Assembly (NCBI GenBank): GCA_016707525.1
Contig: JADJHP010000010.1
Location: forward strand, 62,001 to 126,000
Length of the DNA: 64,000 nt
Origin: Ignavibacteriota bacterium
GTDB taxonomy: Bacteria; Bacteroidota; Ignavibacteria; UBA10030; UBA6906
Reading direction: 5' to 3'
Shown here: positions 8,153 to 17,051 of the stretch, one piece after another
Layout: each line of letters starts with the position of its first letter
Position numbering within the stretch: the stretch's first letter is position 1
The notes under the pieces: generated by a model
Told to the model about the DNA's origin: nothing
The model's input: only the letters and a program-made list of their open reading frames with translations
Databases searched by the model: none
Position numbers and translations under genes: made by a program

Positions 8153-9342
8153 GACACGTGACTGGAACCCTTCTTGTCCTGATCGCGCTCGTACCAGCCG
8201 TCCGCGCGCAACAGGAGAGCTATGAGATCGGCGGGTACGTGAAGTATCTCTTCAGCGGCAGCACTTCGCCGTCTGCCGATGTGCGGTACGATCATCTCGT
8301 GCACGGACGCTTCAACGCCCGATGGTATCCCACGGAGAGCGTCAGTGCAGTGATGGAGTTGCGTGCGCGTGCATTTCAAGGCGGCACGGTACGATCCACT
8401 CCGGACTTTGCCGGCACCCTGGGGCAGGACCGTGGCTTTGGAAGGTTGGGGGGCGTGCTCTGGAGTGCTTCGTCCTCTGCGGGGTATGCTGAGATGGACC
8501 GCATGTATATCAATGCCGTGGCGGGGAAGTGGCAGTTCACCGTGGGGCGGCAACGCATCGCATGGGGCACGAACCTGGTGTGGAATCCGATCGACCTTTT
8601 CAATCCCCAGTCGGTGCTCGACTTCGACTACGAAGAGAGGCCGCCGGTGGATGCGGTGCGCGTGCAGTACTACACCGGCGAAGTGTCGAAGCTCGAAGTG
8701 GCGGTGACGCCCGGATGGCATGGGGGTCACACGAAGGCCGGGTTCCAGTGGACCTTCAACAGGTGGGACTATGACGTCCACATTCTGGCGGGTCTTCGTG
8801 ACCACGGCGCGTATGGAGGGCTGGCGTGGGCAGGCGACATCGGCGGCGGCGGCTTCCGCGGAGAGGCCCTGGTCTCGAGTTTCGATGATGGGCAGATGGC
8901 ACAGGATGATGTCATACTTCCCGGGACCCCGTCACCGGTCAGATATACAGGCGCCGGCACCATGGTCTCCGTGGCGCTTTCGGGCGACTACACATTTCAG
9001 AACTCGTTCTACATCCATACCGAGGTGCTGTATAATAGTGAAGGCGCGGAGGAGAAGACGTTGTTGAACACCGGCCACGCCTCGCGCATCGGGCTGCTTT
9101 CGCCTGCCCGATGGTCCGTGTTTCAGGAATTCAGTTACGACATCACTCCGCTCGTCCGCGGCGGACTCTTCGCCATCTACAACCCATCCGATCGCTCATC
9201 GGTCATTTTTCCTTCCGCAACATGGTCCGTTGTCACCGACCTCGATCTGGCGCTTTTTGCGATGTTCTTTTCCGGAGGCCCCGGAACGGAATACGGAGAG
9301 GGGGGCACGGCTGTGTTTGTACGGTTGCAGTGGTCGTACTGA
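8149..9342 (+). CDS. porin-like outer-membrane beta-barrel of the export operon
   Basis: A 397-residue protein with a signal peptide (about 1-20, V-R-A-Q) and an even spread of amphipathic beta-strands ending in L-Q-W-S-Y. It contains a region (R-Q-R-I-A-W-G-T-N-L-V-W-N-P-I-D) that recalls DUF1302/alginate-export-like barrels found next to LolA-like proteins and exporters. It is the last gene of the TetR operon and is coupled to the ATPase through the micro-ORF chain. I infer that it is the outer-membrane component of the system. The exact family is uncertain because the assignment rests on recalled motifs only. Confidence 0.65.
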   Translation: MRHVTGTLLVLIALVPAVRAQQESYEIGGYVKYLFSGSTSPSADVRYDHLVHGRFNARWYPTESVSAVMELRARAFQGGTVRSTPDFAGTLGQDRGFGRLGGVLWSASSSAGYAEMDRMYINAVAGKWQFTVGRQRIAWGTNLVWNPIDLFNPQSVLDFDYEERPPVDAVRVQYYTGEVSKLEVAVTPGWHGGHTKAGFQWTFNRWDYDVHILAGLRDHGAYGGLAWAGDIGGGGFRGEALVSSFDDGQMAQDDVILPGTPSPVRYTGAGTMVSVALSGDYTFQNSFYIHTEVLYNSEGAEEKTLLNTGHASRIGLLSPARWSVFQEFSYDITPLVRGGLFAIYNPSDRSSVIFPSATWSVVTDLDLALFAMFFSGGPGTEYGEGGTAVFVRLQWSY

Positions 9343-9676
9343 TGGGATACGGCGTTGCAAGCACCGCCGCTACCGATACGCTGTTCGGTGCGACGAATCC
9401 TGTGCGTTATCTCCCGCCTGAAACCCCGTCCCCCTTCGCGCGTGCTCGTCCCCACTTTCCTGAGATACATCGCCATTAGTTGTTCACACCAACCAAATAA
9501 TCAGATATGAATGGCAAAATAATTCAGCACAAATTCTGTTAATGTGTGTTGAATTGAATTTTATATTTGACTTGTAGCCCACTTGTTACTTTATTGTTCC
9601 CACAGTGAGACCCCGCACTCTCGCTGGGTGGTACATAAGCTGTTCACTTCACCACACACAACCCTCAGATCCTCTG
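9343..9676. other. intergenic region between the export operon and the TonB locus
   Basis: The first part continues GC-rich and holds a 45-codon open frame (9342-9479) that starts on the stop codon of the porin-like gene but resembles nothing I know. From about 9490 to 9600 the base composition becomes strongly AT-rich, where a promoter for the next operon is likely. No terminator hairpin was found. Confidence 0.5.
9567..9595 (+). promoter_or_regulatory. candidate promoter of the first TonB cassette
   Basis: TTGACT (9567-9572), 17-base spacer, TTTATT (9590-9595) in AT-rich DNA. An overlapping TATATTTG (9562-9569) matches the Bacteroidota -7 element TAnnTTTG but lacks a good -33 partner. Either could serve the operon that starts at 9677. 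Confidence 0.4.
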
Positions 9677-12565
9677 ATGAAAGCACGTACTATTGCCGTA
9701 CGCATTGGTATGGTCATGCTCATTCTCCCCGTCTGGTTGCTCCATGCAGGTACGACAGGCAAGATCGCAGGCAGGGTCACCGATGCCGTCACGAAGGAGG
9801 CATTACCCGGCGCGACCGTCCTCGTTGAGGGAGCGAACCTCGGTGCAAGCGCGGATGTCGATGGATACTACACTATCATCAACGTCCCACCCGGTACGTA
9901 TGCCGTGTCTCTCCGGCTTGTGGGCTATGCGCGCACGGTTGTGCGGGGCGTGAATGTGAGTGCCGACCGCACAACGACGATCGATATCAAGGCCGCCACT
10001 GAGGAGGTCTCCCTGCGCGAGGTGGTGGTCCAGGCGGAACGTCCCCCCATTCAGCGCGACAAAACCTATAGCGGTGCGATCGTCAATGCCCAATCCATCG
10101 AAGCGATGCCGGTCACCTCGGTTGCGGAAGTGATCAGTCAGCAGGCCGGCGTGGTGTCCTCGGGCGGTGAATTGCATTTCCGGGGAGGTCGCGGACGCGA
10201 GGTTGCCTATATGATCGACGGCATTCCGGTCTCCAACGCGTTCAACCAGAGCGGCGGCACCGAGGTCTCGGTCGAGAACAGCATGGTGCAGGAGATCGCT
10301 GTCCTCAGCGGTACCTTTAATGCCGAGTATGGCTCCGCACAGTCGGGGGTGGTCAGCATTGTCACCCGCCCCCCGGCACCGACCCTCAGTGGCAGCGCCT
10401 CCGTGTATGCGGGCGACTGGGTGAGCAACAGACAGGACGTCTTTCTCGGGATCCAGCGCGTGAACCCTCTCAGCGAGAAGGACGTGCAGTTCTCGCTGAC
10501 CGGCCCGCTGCTCTTCGACAACCTCGGGTTCTTCCTTTCCGTGCGCCACAACCGGTCCGAATCGCCGTACTGGTACCAGCGCCGCTTCACCTCGCTTGAC
10601 GGGTGGCGGATCGCGGCATACGAGCAGTGGTTCCGCGAGCACAACCCGGATGCGGTCGGACAGACGCAGGCGATCGCGATCCCCGATTCGCTCAGCACCG
10701 GCGACGGCGGTGGCGGGCCGCTCGGCACATCGATCGCGACTTCGTTCACCGGCAAGCTCGAGTTCGCACCTGTGGCACAATTGAAAGTGGCATACCAGAT
10801 CTTCGGTTCAGTGGACGATACCTGGGGCGGCTCCTTATCCCGCAGATATCAACCCGACGAGCAGGGGAGCGGGCGCACCGTGGCGATGAATCACATCGTG
10901 ACGATCCACCACTTCCCGGCAGAGAACTTCTTCTACAACATTGGTCTTTCCTACCAGCACGCGACATCGGATTCGTGGTACAGGAAGGACAATCTGGTTG
11001 CGCAGTTCCCGGGTGATGCGGGGATCCAGCCGATCGGCCTGTCTTCCAACGGGTTCTCGCTCGGAACAACGGGTGACTTCTACACGGGTGCGACCGGCAA
11101 GAATTACCGGAACGTGCTGTTGATCAATGGTGACCTGAACTGGCAGTTGGACCGCTTCAACCTCCTGAAGGTAGGGTTCGAATACAAGCAGCATGACATC
11201 AACACCTACAGCTGGACGTATCTCTCGACACCCGAGTGGCAGAACTACCGCTGGCCGTCATCGGAAGTGCTCGACGCCGCATCGATGCCGTATGAGGCAT
11301 ACTGGAGCGGATTGACCCAATACTGGAGGAACTGGCAAACGACGTTCGGCACATCCCAGTACCGGCGGGCCGCGGCATCAGAGGTCAACCTCTGGCGCGA
11401 TTACACGATCAGCCCGCGGCAGTGGGCGGTGTTCGCTCAGGACAAGCTTGAACTCGGTGAGATCATCGTGAACGGCGGCATCCGTCTCGATGTGGTCGAC
11501 CCGAATGAGAACGTCCCTCTCGTATGGAATACGGAATCCTACAACCTCGGACACCCGGCCAATCTGAAGCGGGCGACCGTGAAGTACCAGGTGAGTCCCC
11601 GCTTCGGGCTCTCGTTCCCGATCTCGGAGTCCGGTGCGTTCCACGCCGCATACGGGCACTTCTTCCAGATGCCGAGCTTTCAGTACATGTACAACACTCC
11701 GGTGCAGGCACTCACCGCGTTGCAGCTCGAGGGGATGACCCTCGGGAACGCGGACCTCGAACCGGAGAAGACCATCAGCTACGAGATCGGCCTCCAGCAG
11801 GAGGTGATACCCGGGCTGCAGGTGGACGTGACCGTCTACTACAAGGATTTCCGGAATCTGCTGGGTGTTGAGCGGATCACGACGATCGATGCTGTGGGGT
11901 ATCAGCGCTTCATCAACCGCGACTACGGCTATTCGAAGGGGCTCACGCTTTCGGTCCGCCAGACCATGGGCATGATCACGGGCGCTCTCAACTACACGCT
12001 CTCCTATGCGCATGGCAGCTCCTCTGATCCCACGGCGATCCAGCTCATCAACGCCGCAACGCAATATGGCGGACAGCCCGTGCAGTTCGTGGACCGGCAG
12101 ATCCTTCCGTTGGACTGGGACCAGCGGCACACGCTGAATGCTTTTGTGAACATCGCACGCGAGAATGATTGGAGCGTGGGCATCTATGCGTACGTTAGCT
12201 CGGGGCTGCCGTACAGTCCGACCTTCCTCGAACGCTTCGATATCCTGACCACGGAATACCGGCAGGCAGGCGAAAAGCCGGCACGCTGGAGTGTCGACCT
12301 GAAGGCGATGAAGTATCTCGACTTCTTCGGGCAGCGTCTCCATGTGTATCTCAAGGTGGACAACGTGTTCGATCATTTGAACGAAGAGGTCGTGTACGCA
12401 AGTACGGGACGGTCGACGAGTCCGGCCCGGTTGCCCGACCAGAAGCAGTTGCTCCTCACCGCTCTTGCGCAGGAGGGACTGTTCACGCTTGGTGAGATCG
12501 ACACGCATCCCGAGTACTATTCGCTTCCCCGGAAGATCACCCTCGGACTGGAATGGAGGTTCTGA
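9677..12565 (+). CDS. TonB-dependent receptor, SusC-like (cassette 1)
   Basis: A 962-residue outer-membrane receptor with a signal peptide (about 1-25, L-L-H-A-G), a carboxypeptidase-regulatory-like domain (about 26-115; G-K-I-A-G-R-V-T-D), a plug (about 125-235; R-G-G-R-G and the S-G-T-F-N-A-E-Y-G motif) and a barrel ending in L-E-W-R-F. I start at the ATG at 9677, where the signal peptide begins; upstream in-frame codons look non-coding. It is paralogous to the receptor at 29737, with the same domain order and shared motifs. It heads a tightly packed run (secreted protein, PorV-like, SurA-like), and its stop overlaps the next start. No SusD is present, so the following large secreted protein is the obvious candidate partner. 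Confidence 0.92.
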   Translation: MKARTIAVRIGMVMLILPVWLLHAGTTGKIAGRVTDAVTKEALPGATVLVEGANLGASADVDGYYTIINVPPGTYAVSLRLVGYARTVVRGVNVSADRTTTIDIKAATEEVSLREVVVQAERPPIQRDKTYSGAIVNAQSIEAMPVTSVAEVISQQAGVVSSGGELHFRGGRGREVAYMIDGIPVSNAFNQSGGTEVSVENSMVQEIAVLSGTFNAEYGSAQSGVVSIVTRPPAPTLSGSASVYAGDWVSNRQDVFLGIQRVNPLSEKDVQFSLTGPLLFDNLGFFLSVRHNRSESPYWYQRRFTSLDGWRIAAYEQWFREHNPDAVGQTQAIAIPDSLSTGDGGGGPLGTSIATSFTGKLEFAPVAQLKVAYQIFGSVDDTWGGSLSRRYQPDEQGSGRTVAMNHIVTIHHFPAENFFYNIGLSYQHATSDSWYRKDNLVAQFPGDAGIQPIGLSSNGFSLGTTGDFYTGATGKNYRNVLLINGDLNWQLDRFNLLKVGFEYKQHDINTYSWTYLSTPEWQNYRWPSSEVLDAASMPYEAYWSGLTQYWRNWQTTFGTSQYRRAAASEVNLWRDYTISPRQWAVFAQDKLELGEIIVNGGIRLDVVDPNENVPLVWNTESYNLGHPANLKRATVKYQVSPRFGLSFPISESGAFHAAYGHFFQMPSFQYMYNTPVQALTALQLEGMTLGNADLEPEKTISYEIGLQQEVIPGLQVDVTVYYKDFRNLLGVERITTIDAVGYQRFINRDYGYSKGLTLSVRQTMGMITGALNYTLSYAHGSSSDPTAIQLINAATQYGGQPVQFVDRQILPLDWDQRHTLNAFVNIARENDWSVGIYAYVSSGLPYSPTFLERFDILTTEYRQAGEKPARWSVDLKAMKYLDFFGQRLHVYLKVDNVFDHLNEEVVYASTGRSTSPARLPDQKQLLLTALAQEGLFTLGEIDTHPEYYSLPRKITLGLEWRF

Positions 12566-15500
12566 TGATGAGCATGACATACCGCGGGCGTTTGGTCTGC
12601 ATCCTTGCCGGTACGGCTCTGCTGCTTGGCGCTGTGCTGCAGACCGGCAACGCCGGTGAGCGGTACGACCTGAAAAAAGGCACGCGGGCAAAGTCGGGGT
12701 CCGTGAACGGGCTCACCGCCGAGGTGGGCAACGCCAAGTGGTTCCGGTTCGGCATCGTGGACGGCAACCTGGTCAACGGTGGCATCACGAATTCCGGGCT
12801 CCTCGGCTACCACTACGTCAGCGGCACGCCGTTCCTTGCATGGCCGAAGGGTGCGAAGACCGTCGAGTATCTGCACGGCGCGGTGTTCTACGTCGCCGGC
12901 CAGGTGATCGGGGAAGCGGGTGACACGCTGTACGTCAACTCGAACAACTACCGCCGCAATGGCGTCCAGCAGTCCATTGACGGTACCCACTGGTACTCGT
13001 TCATGCCGTTGCCGAAGTACTTCAACAATCATTCGTCGGGGTCCGTGACGTGGGACATGGACGGCATCAGCGAGGATGTGGGCGAGGATGGGATGCCCGG
13101 CACGCACGATGCGGGCGAGGGCGACGGGAAGTTGCAGACAGAGGAAGACTTCAACCGGAACGGAAAACTCGATGTGAGTATGGTGAACGGTGCCGGGTGG
13201 TTCTCGTTCAGCCACAAGCGCGAGACCTGGCCCCGGGTGTGGCCCCAGGGTTCCTATCCGGGTGATCTCCGTCAGCCCGGCGCAGAGGAGCCCGACGTGC
13301 GCTCAGGCCGGTGGAACGGGAAGTACGGCGCGTATGTCCGCGCCGACCAGGAATCATATACGGTGATGGACGACCGGGAGAACGATGAGTATCCGTACTA
13401 TCCCTTCACCGATGCGGAATCGCGGCTGGCATTCCCGAATGGCCGGCGCGGGCTCGGCATCACCGTGGCCACGCGCAGCTATCAGTGGTCGTCGCCCCTT
13501 GCCGAAGACATCCTGATCACGACCTACGACATCACCAACTATGGCAAGAACCTGTCGAAGTGCGTTGTGGGGATGTACGTTGATCCCGATATGGGCGGCA
13601 GCCTTGAAGGAGACGACGCCTCCTTCGACAAGCTGCTCGACATCACGTACACATGGACCAGCGGGTTGGCACGCAACGGCCTGAAGGTTGGATACTTTGG
13701 CTTTGCATTCCTCGAGAGCCCGGGCATCGACTCGGACGGCATCGACAACGATCAGGATGGTTACGTTGACGAGAACCAGTACAACCACATCGACGAAAAC
13801 CACAACTGGAACAAGTACACCGACCTGAATGGCAACGGCCGGTGGGATTCAGAGGACCTCAACCACAACGGTGTGCTGGATGTGGGTGAAGATAGCAACG
13901 GCAATGGTGTGCTGGACTACGAACCGATCAACGATGACATCGGATCCGACGGCATCGGGCCGGATGATGAGGACTACCCGGGCCCGGACATCGACGGGAC
14001 CGAGGGGAACGGCCTGGCGGATTGGGGCGAGCCGGATTTTGACTTCACGGACAACATCGAGATCGACCAGGTCGGCCTGACCTCGTTCTATCTGCGCGAT
14101 GTCAATGATAACATGTCGCTTGAAAAATACTACTGGAACACGGAGATCGTGCCGGGGCAATTCGTTGTGAAGCCCGGATTCCAGCGCGATATCTGCTTCA
14201 GTTATGGATGCGGCTATGTGCCGATCCGCAGCGGGCAGGACGGTTCCCAGCGGTATGCCATCTCCTGCGTCTTTGCCAACGACCAGGACGGGATCATCCG
14301 CAACAAGCGGACGATCCAGGTGATCTATGACGCGAACTACAACTTTTCCAAGCCTCCGCGGAAGCCTGTTGTGACCGCTCTGGCAGACGATGGCCGTGTC
14401 GTGCTGGATTGGGACGATGCTGCCGAACGTTCCAAGGATCCGGTGTATGGCCAGGATTTCGAGGCATACTACATTTATAAGTCGACGGATCCCACGTTCG
14501 AGGACATCAAGACGATCAGCGATGCATACGGCAACCCGTTGCTCTTCAAGCCCGTGGCGATCTACGATCTCAAGGATGGCCTGAAGGGCATCCATCCGGT
14601 CCGTCTCGGATCGAATCTGGGTCCCGACAGCGATCTCGGCGTGTCGTATCAGATGGGGACGGACAACGGTCTGCAGCATCGGTACATCGACACCGATGTG
14701 ACCAATGGCCGGACGTACTACTACGCTGTTGTCGCGATCGACAAGGGATATCAACCGTCATTCTATCCGGTCCTGTCGGACCGTCAGGGGTTGCTGGAGA
14801 TCCCGCCGACGCCGTGTTCGGCCGACATTCAGGTGGACCTTCTCGGGCGGGCGATCGCCACGGACAAGAACACCGTGATCGTCACGCCGGTGGAACGGAG
14901 TGCGGGATGGATAGCCCCGGTGGTCAGGGATGGGGTCGAACACGTGGCCGGGTATGGCACGGGATCGATCGCGGTCGACATCTACAATCGTACCGCGGTC
15001 GTGTCGGGGAGCGAGTACGAGATCAGCTTTACAGACGACAGCTCCTTCGTCCGATACTATGGCAACGGCTTGACCACCGCATTCATCCTGAAGAACACGA
15101 CGACGAACACCGTGCTGTCCTATATCAACGGACCGGACACGAGTTCGAAGACCGGAGAGATCCTGGCGGAAGGATTCAAGGTCAGCATCGCGAACAGTGC
15201 GATCAGGATCGATACGGCACTGACCCGTTGGACCACCGGCACGTCGTCACTCCGCGTCTCGGCACCGCCGGAGTCGCAGTTCGCCGTGCCACGCGATTTC
15301 GAGTTCGTGATCGTTGATGACAGCAGTGTGGTGACAGCGAATGCGCGCCGGAGCAACGTGGAACTCTGGGACGTCACGAATACCGCAGCGAAGTTTCGCG
15401 TCCCGTACCGCTACACCGAGCTCTCGAGCAAACCGCTGAAAGGGCGACTGGGTGCGGGCGACCGGATCCTGGTCCTCTCCTCCGACTCGGTCTCACGTTC

Positions 15501-15972
15501 GTGGGCCTTTGACGTCGTGACCGCCGGCACCGAAGTGCGCCCGGTGAAAGGCGATATCTTCCACATTGCGACATCGAAGAACTGGGACAGGCTGGACCGG
15601 TACCGGTTCACGCTCGTCGGCAATGAAGTGGGCGGGCAGCAAGCAAGCGTCGCCATGGGCAACATTTACACCGTCCCCGACCCGTACCTTACCGTCAGCA
15701 GTCTCGAGCGGAAGATCATCAACGAATCGGAAGGGCGCGGTGACCGTCGCATCGATTTCGTGAACCTCCCGGCCCAGTGCAGGATCAGCATCTTCACAAC
15801 CTCGGGCCGGATGGTGCGCGTGTTGCAGCATCAGGCGACAGAGAACAACTCCCGTGAAGCGTGGGACCTCCGGACCAAGGACGGACTGGAGGTCGCGAGT
15901 GGCATCTACCTCTATGTCGTCGAGGCGGATGGTGTGGGCACATTCCGCGGCCGCATGGCCATCATCAAGTGA
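12565..15972 (+). CDS. large secreted T9SS protein with Asp-rich calcium-binding-like repeats (cassette 1)
   Basis: About 1135 residues. It has a signal peptide (about 10-32), an N-terminal unknown region, an Asp/Asn-rich stretch (about 390-490) with repeated D-x-N-x-N-G-x and D-x-D-G-x-x-D units like dockerin or thrombospondin-type Ca2+ sites, and a fibronectin-III-like segment (about 595-730). The C-terminal sorting-type domain has S-G-R-M-V-R and ends G-R-M-A-I-I-K. A strong GGAGGT site (12555-12560) serves either ATG 12565 (overlapping the receptor stop) or 12568. A paralogue at 32478 occupies the same position in cassette 2. I do not recognise a catalytic domain. The position suggests an outer-surface lid or binding partner for the receptor, which is inference. 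Confidence 0.8.
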   Translation: MMSMTYRGRLVCILAGTALLLGAVLQTGNAGERYDLKKGTRAKSGSVNGLTAEVGNAKWFRFGIVDGNLVNGGITNSGLLGYHYVSGTPFLAWPKGAKTVEYLHGAVFYVAGQVIGEAGDTLYVNSNNYRRNGVQQSIDGTHWYSFMPLPKYFNNHSSGSVTWDMDGISEDVGEDGMPGTHDAGEGDGKLQTEEDFNRNGKLDVSMVNGAGWFSFSHKRETWPRVWPQGSYPGDLRQPGAEEPDVRSGRWNGKYGAYVRADQESYTVMDDRENDEYPYYPFTDAESRLAFPNGRRGLGITVATRSYQWSSPLAEDILITTYDITNYGKNLSKCVVGMYVDPDMGGSLEGDDASFDKLLDITYTWTSGLARNGLKVGYFGFAFLESPGIDSDGIDNDQDGYVDENQYNHIDENHNWNKYTDLNGNGRWDSEDLNHNGVLDVGEDSNGNGVLDYEPINDDIGSDGIGPDDEDYPGPDIDGTEGNGLADWGEPDFDFTDNIEIDQVGLTSFYLRDVNDNMSLEKYYWNTEIVPGQFVVKPGFQRDICFSYGCGYVPIRSGQDGSQRYAISCVFANDQDGIIRNKRTIQVIYDANYNFSKPPRKPVVTALADDGRVVLDWDDAAERSKDPVYGQDFEAYYIYKSTDPTFEDIKTISDAYGNPLLFKPVAIYDLKDGLKGIHPVRLGSNLGPDSDLGVSYQMGTDNGLQHRYIDTDVTNGRTYYYAVVAIDKGYQPSFYPVLSDRQGLLEIPPTPCSADIQVDLLGRAIATDKNTVIVTPVERSAGWIAPVVRDGVEHVAGYGTGSIAVDIYNRTAVVSGSEYEISFTDDSSFVRYYGNGLTTAFILKNTTTNTVLSYINGPDTSSKTGEILAEGFKVSIANSAIRIDTALTRWTTGTSSLRVSAPPESQFAVPRDFEFVIVDDSSVVTANARRSNVELWDVTNTAAKFRVPYRYTELSSKPLKGRLGAGDRILVLSSDSVSRSWAFDVVTAGTEVRPVKGDIFHIATSKNWDRLDRYRFTLVGNEVGGQQASVAMGNIYTVPDPYLTVSSLERKIINESEGRGDRRIDFVNLPAQCRISIFTTSGRMVRVLQHQATENNSREAWDLRTKDGLEVASGIYLYVVEADGVGTFRGRMAIIK

Positions 15973-15983
15973 GGACCGCAACG

Positions 15984-17033
15984 ATGAACCCGATCAGTCG
16001 AATCTGTATCGCCGTGATGATCCTGCTTGCCTCACCTGAGGCCCCTGGGCAGGCGAACGCGGTTCCTTTTCAAGCCGATGTCTCGGCGGTCGGCACGAGT
16101 GCGGCCACGTTCCTGGAGATCGGCGTTGGTGCCCGGCCGATGGGCATGGGTGGTGCCTATGCCGCAGTCTCCAATGACGCGAGCGGACTCTATTGGAACC
16201 CCGCCGGGCTTGCCTGGACGTCCAATCTCGAGATCGAGGCGACGCACAACTCGTGGCTTCTCGGTTCCAGTCATGATTTCGTAGGCCTTGTGGTGCCCGT
16301 TCCTTCCCTCAACTCCACACTGGGCGTCAGCTTCCTCACGCTCGGCTTCGGCGACCAGCCGGTACGGACCGTGGACCGCCCCGGGGGGACCGGGGAGACC
16401 TATGATGCGCGCGATCTGGCCATCGGTGTGTCGTACGCGTACAGGCTCACCGACCGCTTCGCGTTCGGCGTGACGGCGAAGTACATTTCGCAGAGGATCT
16501 GGTTCGAATCCGGCAGCGCATTCGCCGTCGATCTGGGCATCTTCTATGCGACGCCGCTCGAAGGGCTTCGTCTTGGCATCAGCATGAGCAACTTCGGCAC
16601 CTCGCTGCAGCTCGCGGGGAATAACCTGGCCTCGACGACCTCGCCTGATAAGACGGTGCAGACGTTCGACCGGGCACCGGTGCAGTATGAGACCTCAGCC
16701 GGCTCGCTGCCGGTGCTGTTCCGCGGCGGGGTCGCCTATGAAGTGGCGATCGGCGACCTCGGCACGGCACTTGTGACCGCGGATGTGAACCATCCGAGCA
16801 ACGCCACGGAGAGCATCAACACCGGAGTCGAGCTAGGCTTCCAGGACATGTTCTTCATTCGCGGCGGATACTCCAGCCTGTTCGAACGCGACCGTGTGGC
16901 TGGTCTCACGCTGGGGGCCGGGATCGACTGGCGGCCGGATGAGCAGAGCTTCGGCGTCCGCGTGGACTATGCCTGGGCCGACTGGGGGATACTGCAGAGT
17001 GTCCAGCGTCTGAGCATCGGTATCATTCTCTAA
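15984..17033 (+). CDS. PorV/PorQ-family outer-membrane protein (cassette 1)
   Basis: A 349-residue protein with a signal peptide (about 1-22) followed by the family's hallmark start (A-R-P-M-G-M-G-G-A-Y-A-A, then D-A-S-G-L-Y-W-N-P-A-G-L) and FadL-like beta-barrel strands. PorV is the shuttle/attachment component of the type IX secretion system, and many relatives of unknown job occur in this group of bacteria. It starts 11 bases after the secreted protein with a GTGAGGA ribosome site. Being encoded between a T9SS-type cargo and a SurA-like protein suggests it helps export or anchor that cargo. Its paralogue at 35761 has the same neighbours. Confidence 0.85.
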   Translation: MNPISRICIAVMILLASPEAPGQANAVPFQADVSAVGTSAATFLEIGVGARPMGMGGAYAAVSNDASGLYWNPAGLAWTSNLEIEATHNSWLLGSSHDFVGLVVPVPSLNSTLGVSFLTLGFGDQPVRTVDRPGGTGETYDARDLAIGVSYAYRLTDRFAFGVTAKYISQRIWFESGSAFAVDLGIFYATPLEGLRLGISMSNFGTSLQLAGNNLASTTSPDKTVQTFDRAPVQYETSAGSLPVLFRGGVAYEVAIGDLGTALVTADVNHPSNATESINTGVELGFQDMFFIRGGYSSLFERDRVAGLTLGAGIDWRPDEQSFGVRVDYAWADWGILQSVQRLSIGIIL

Positions 17034-17051
17034 CGAAGGGGAACACCTTTG

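Noticed and set aside
9342..9479. 45-codon frame starting on the stop of the porin-like gene
   Set aside because: No ribosome site, Pro/Arg-rich tail and no recognisable features. The coupling alone is not enough to call a gene.
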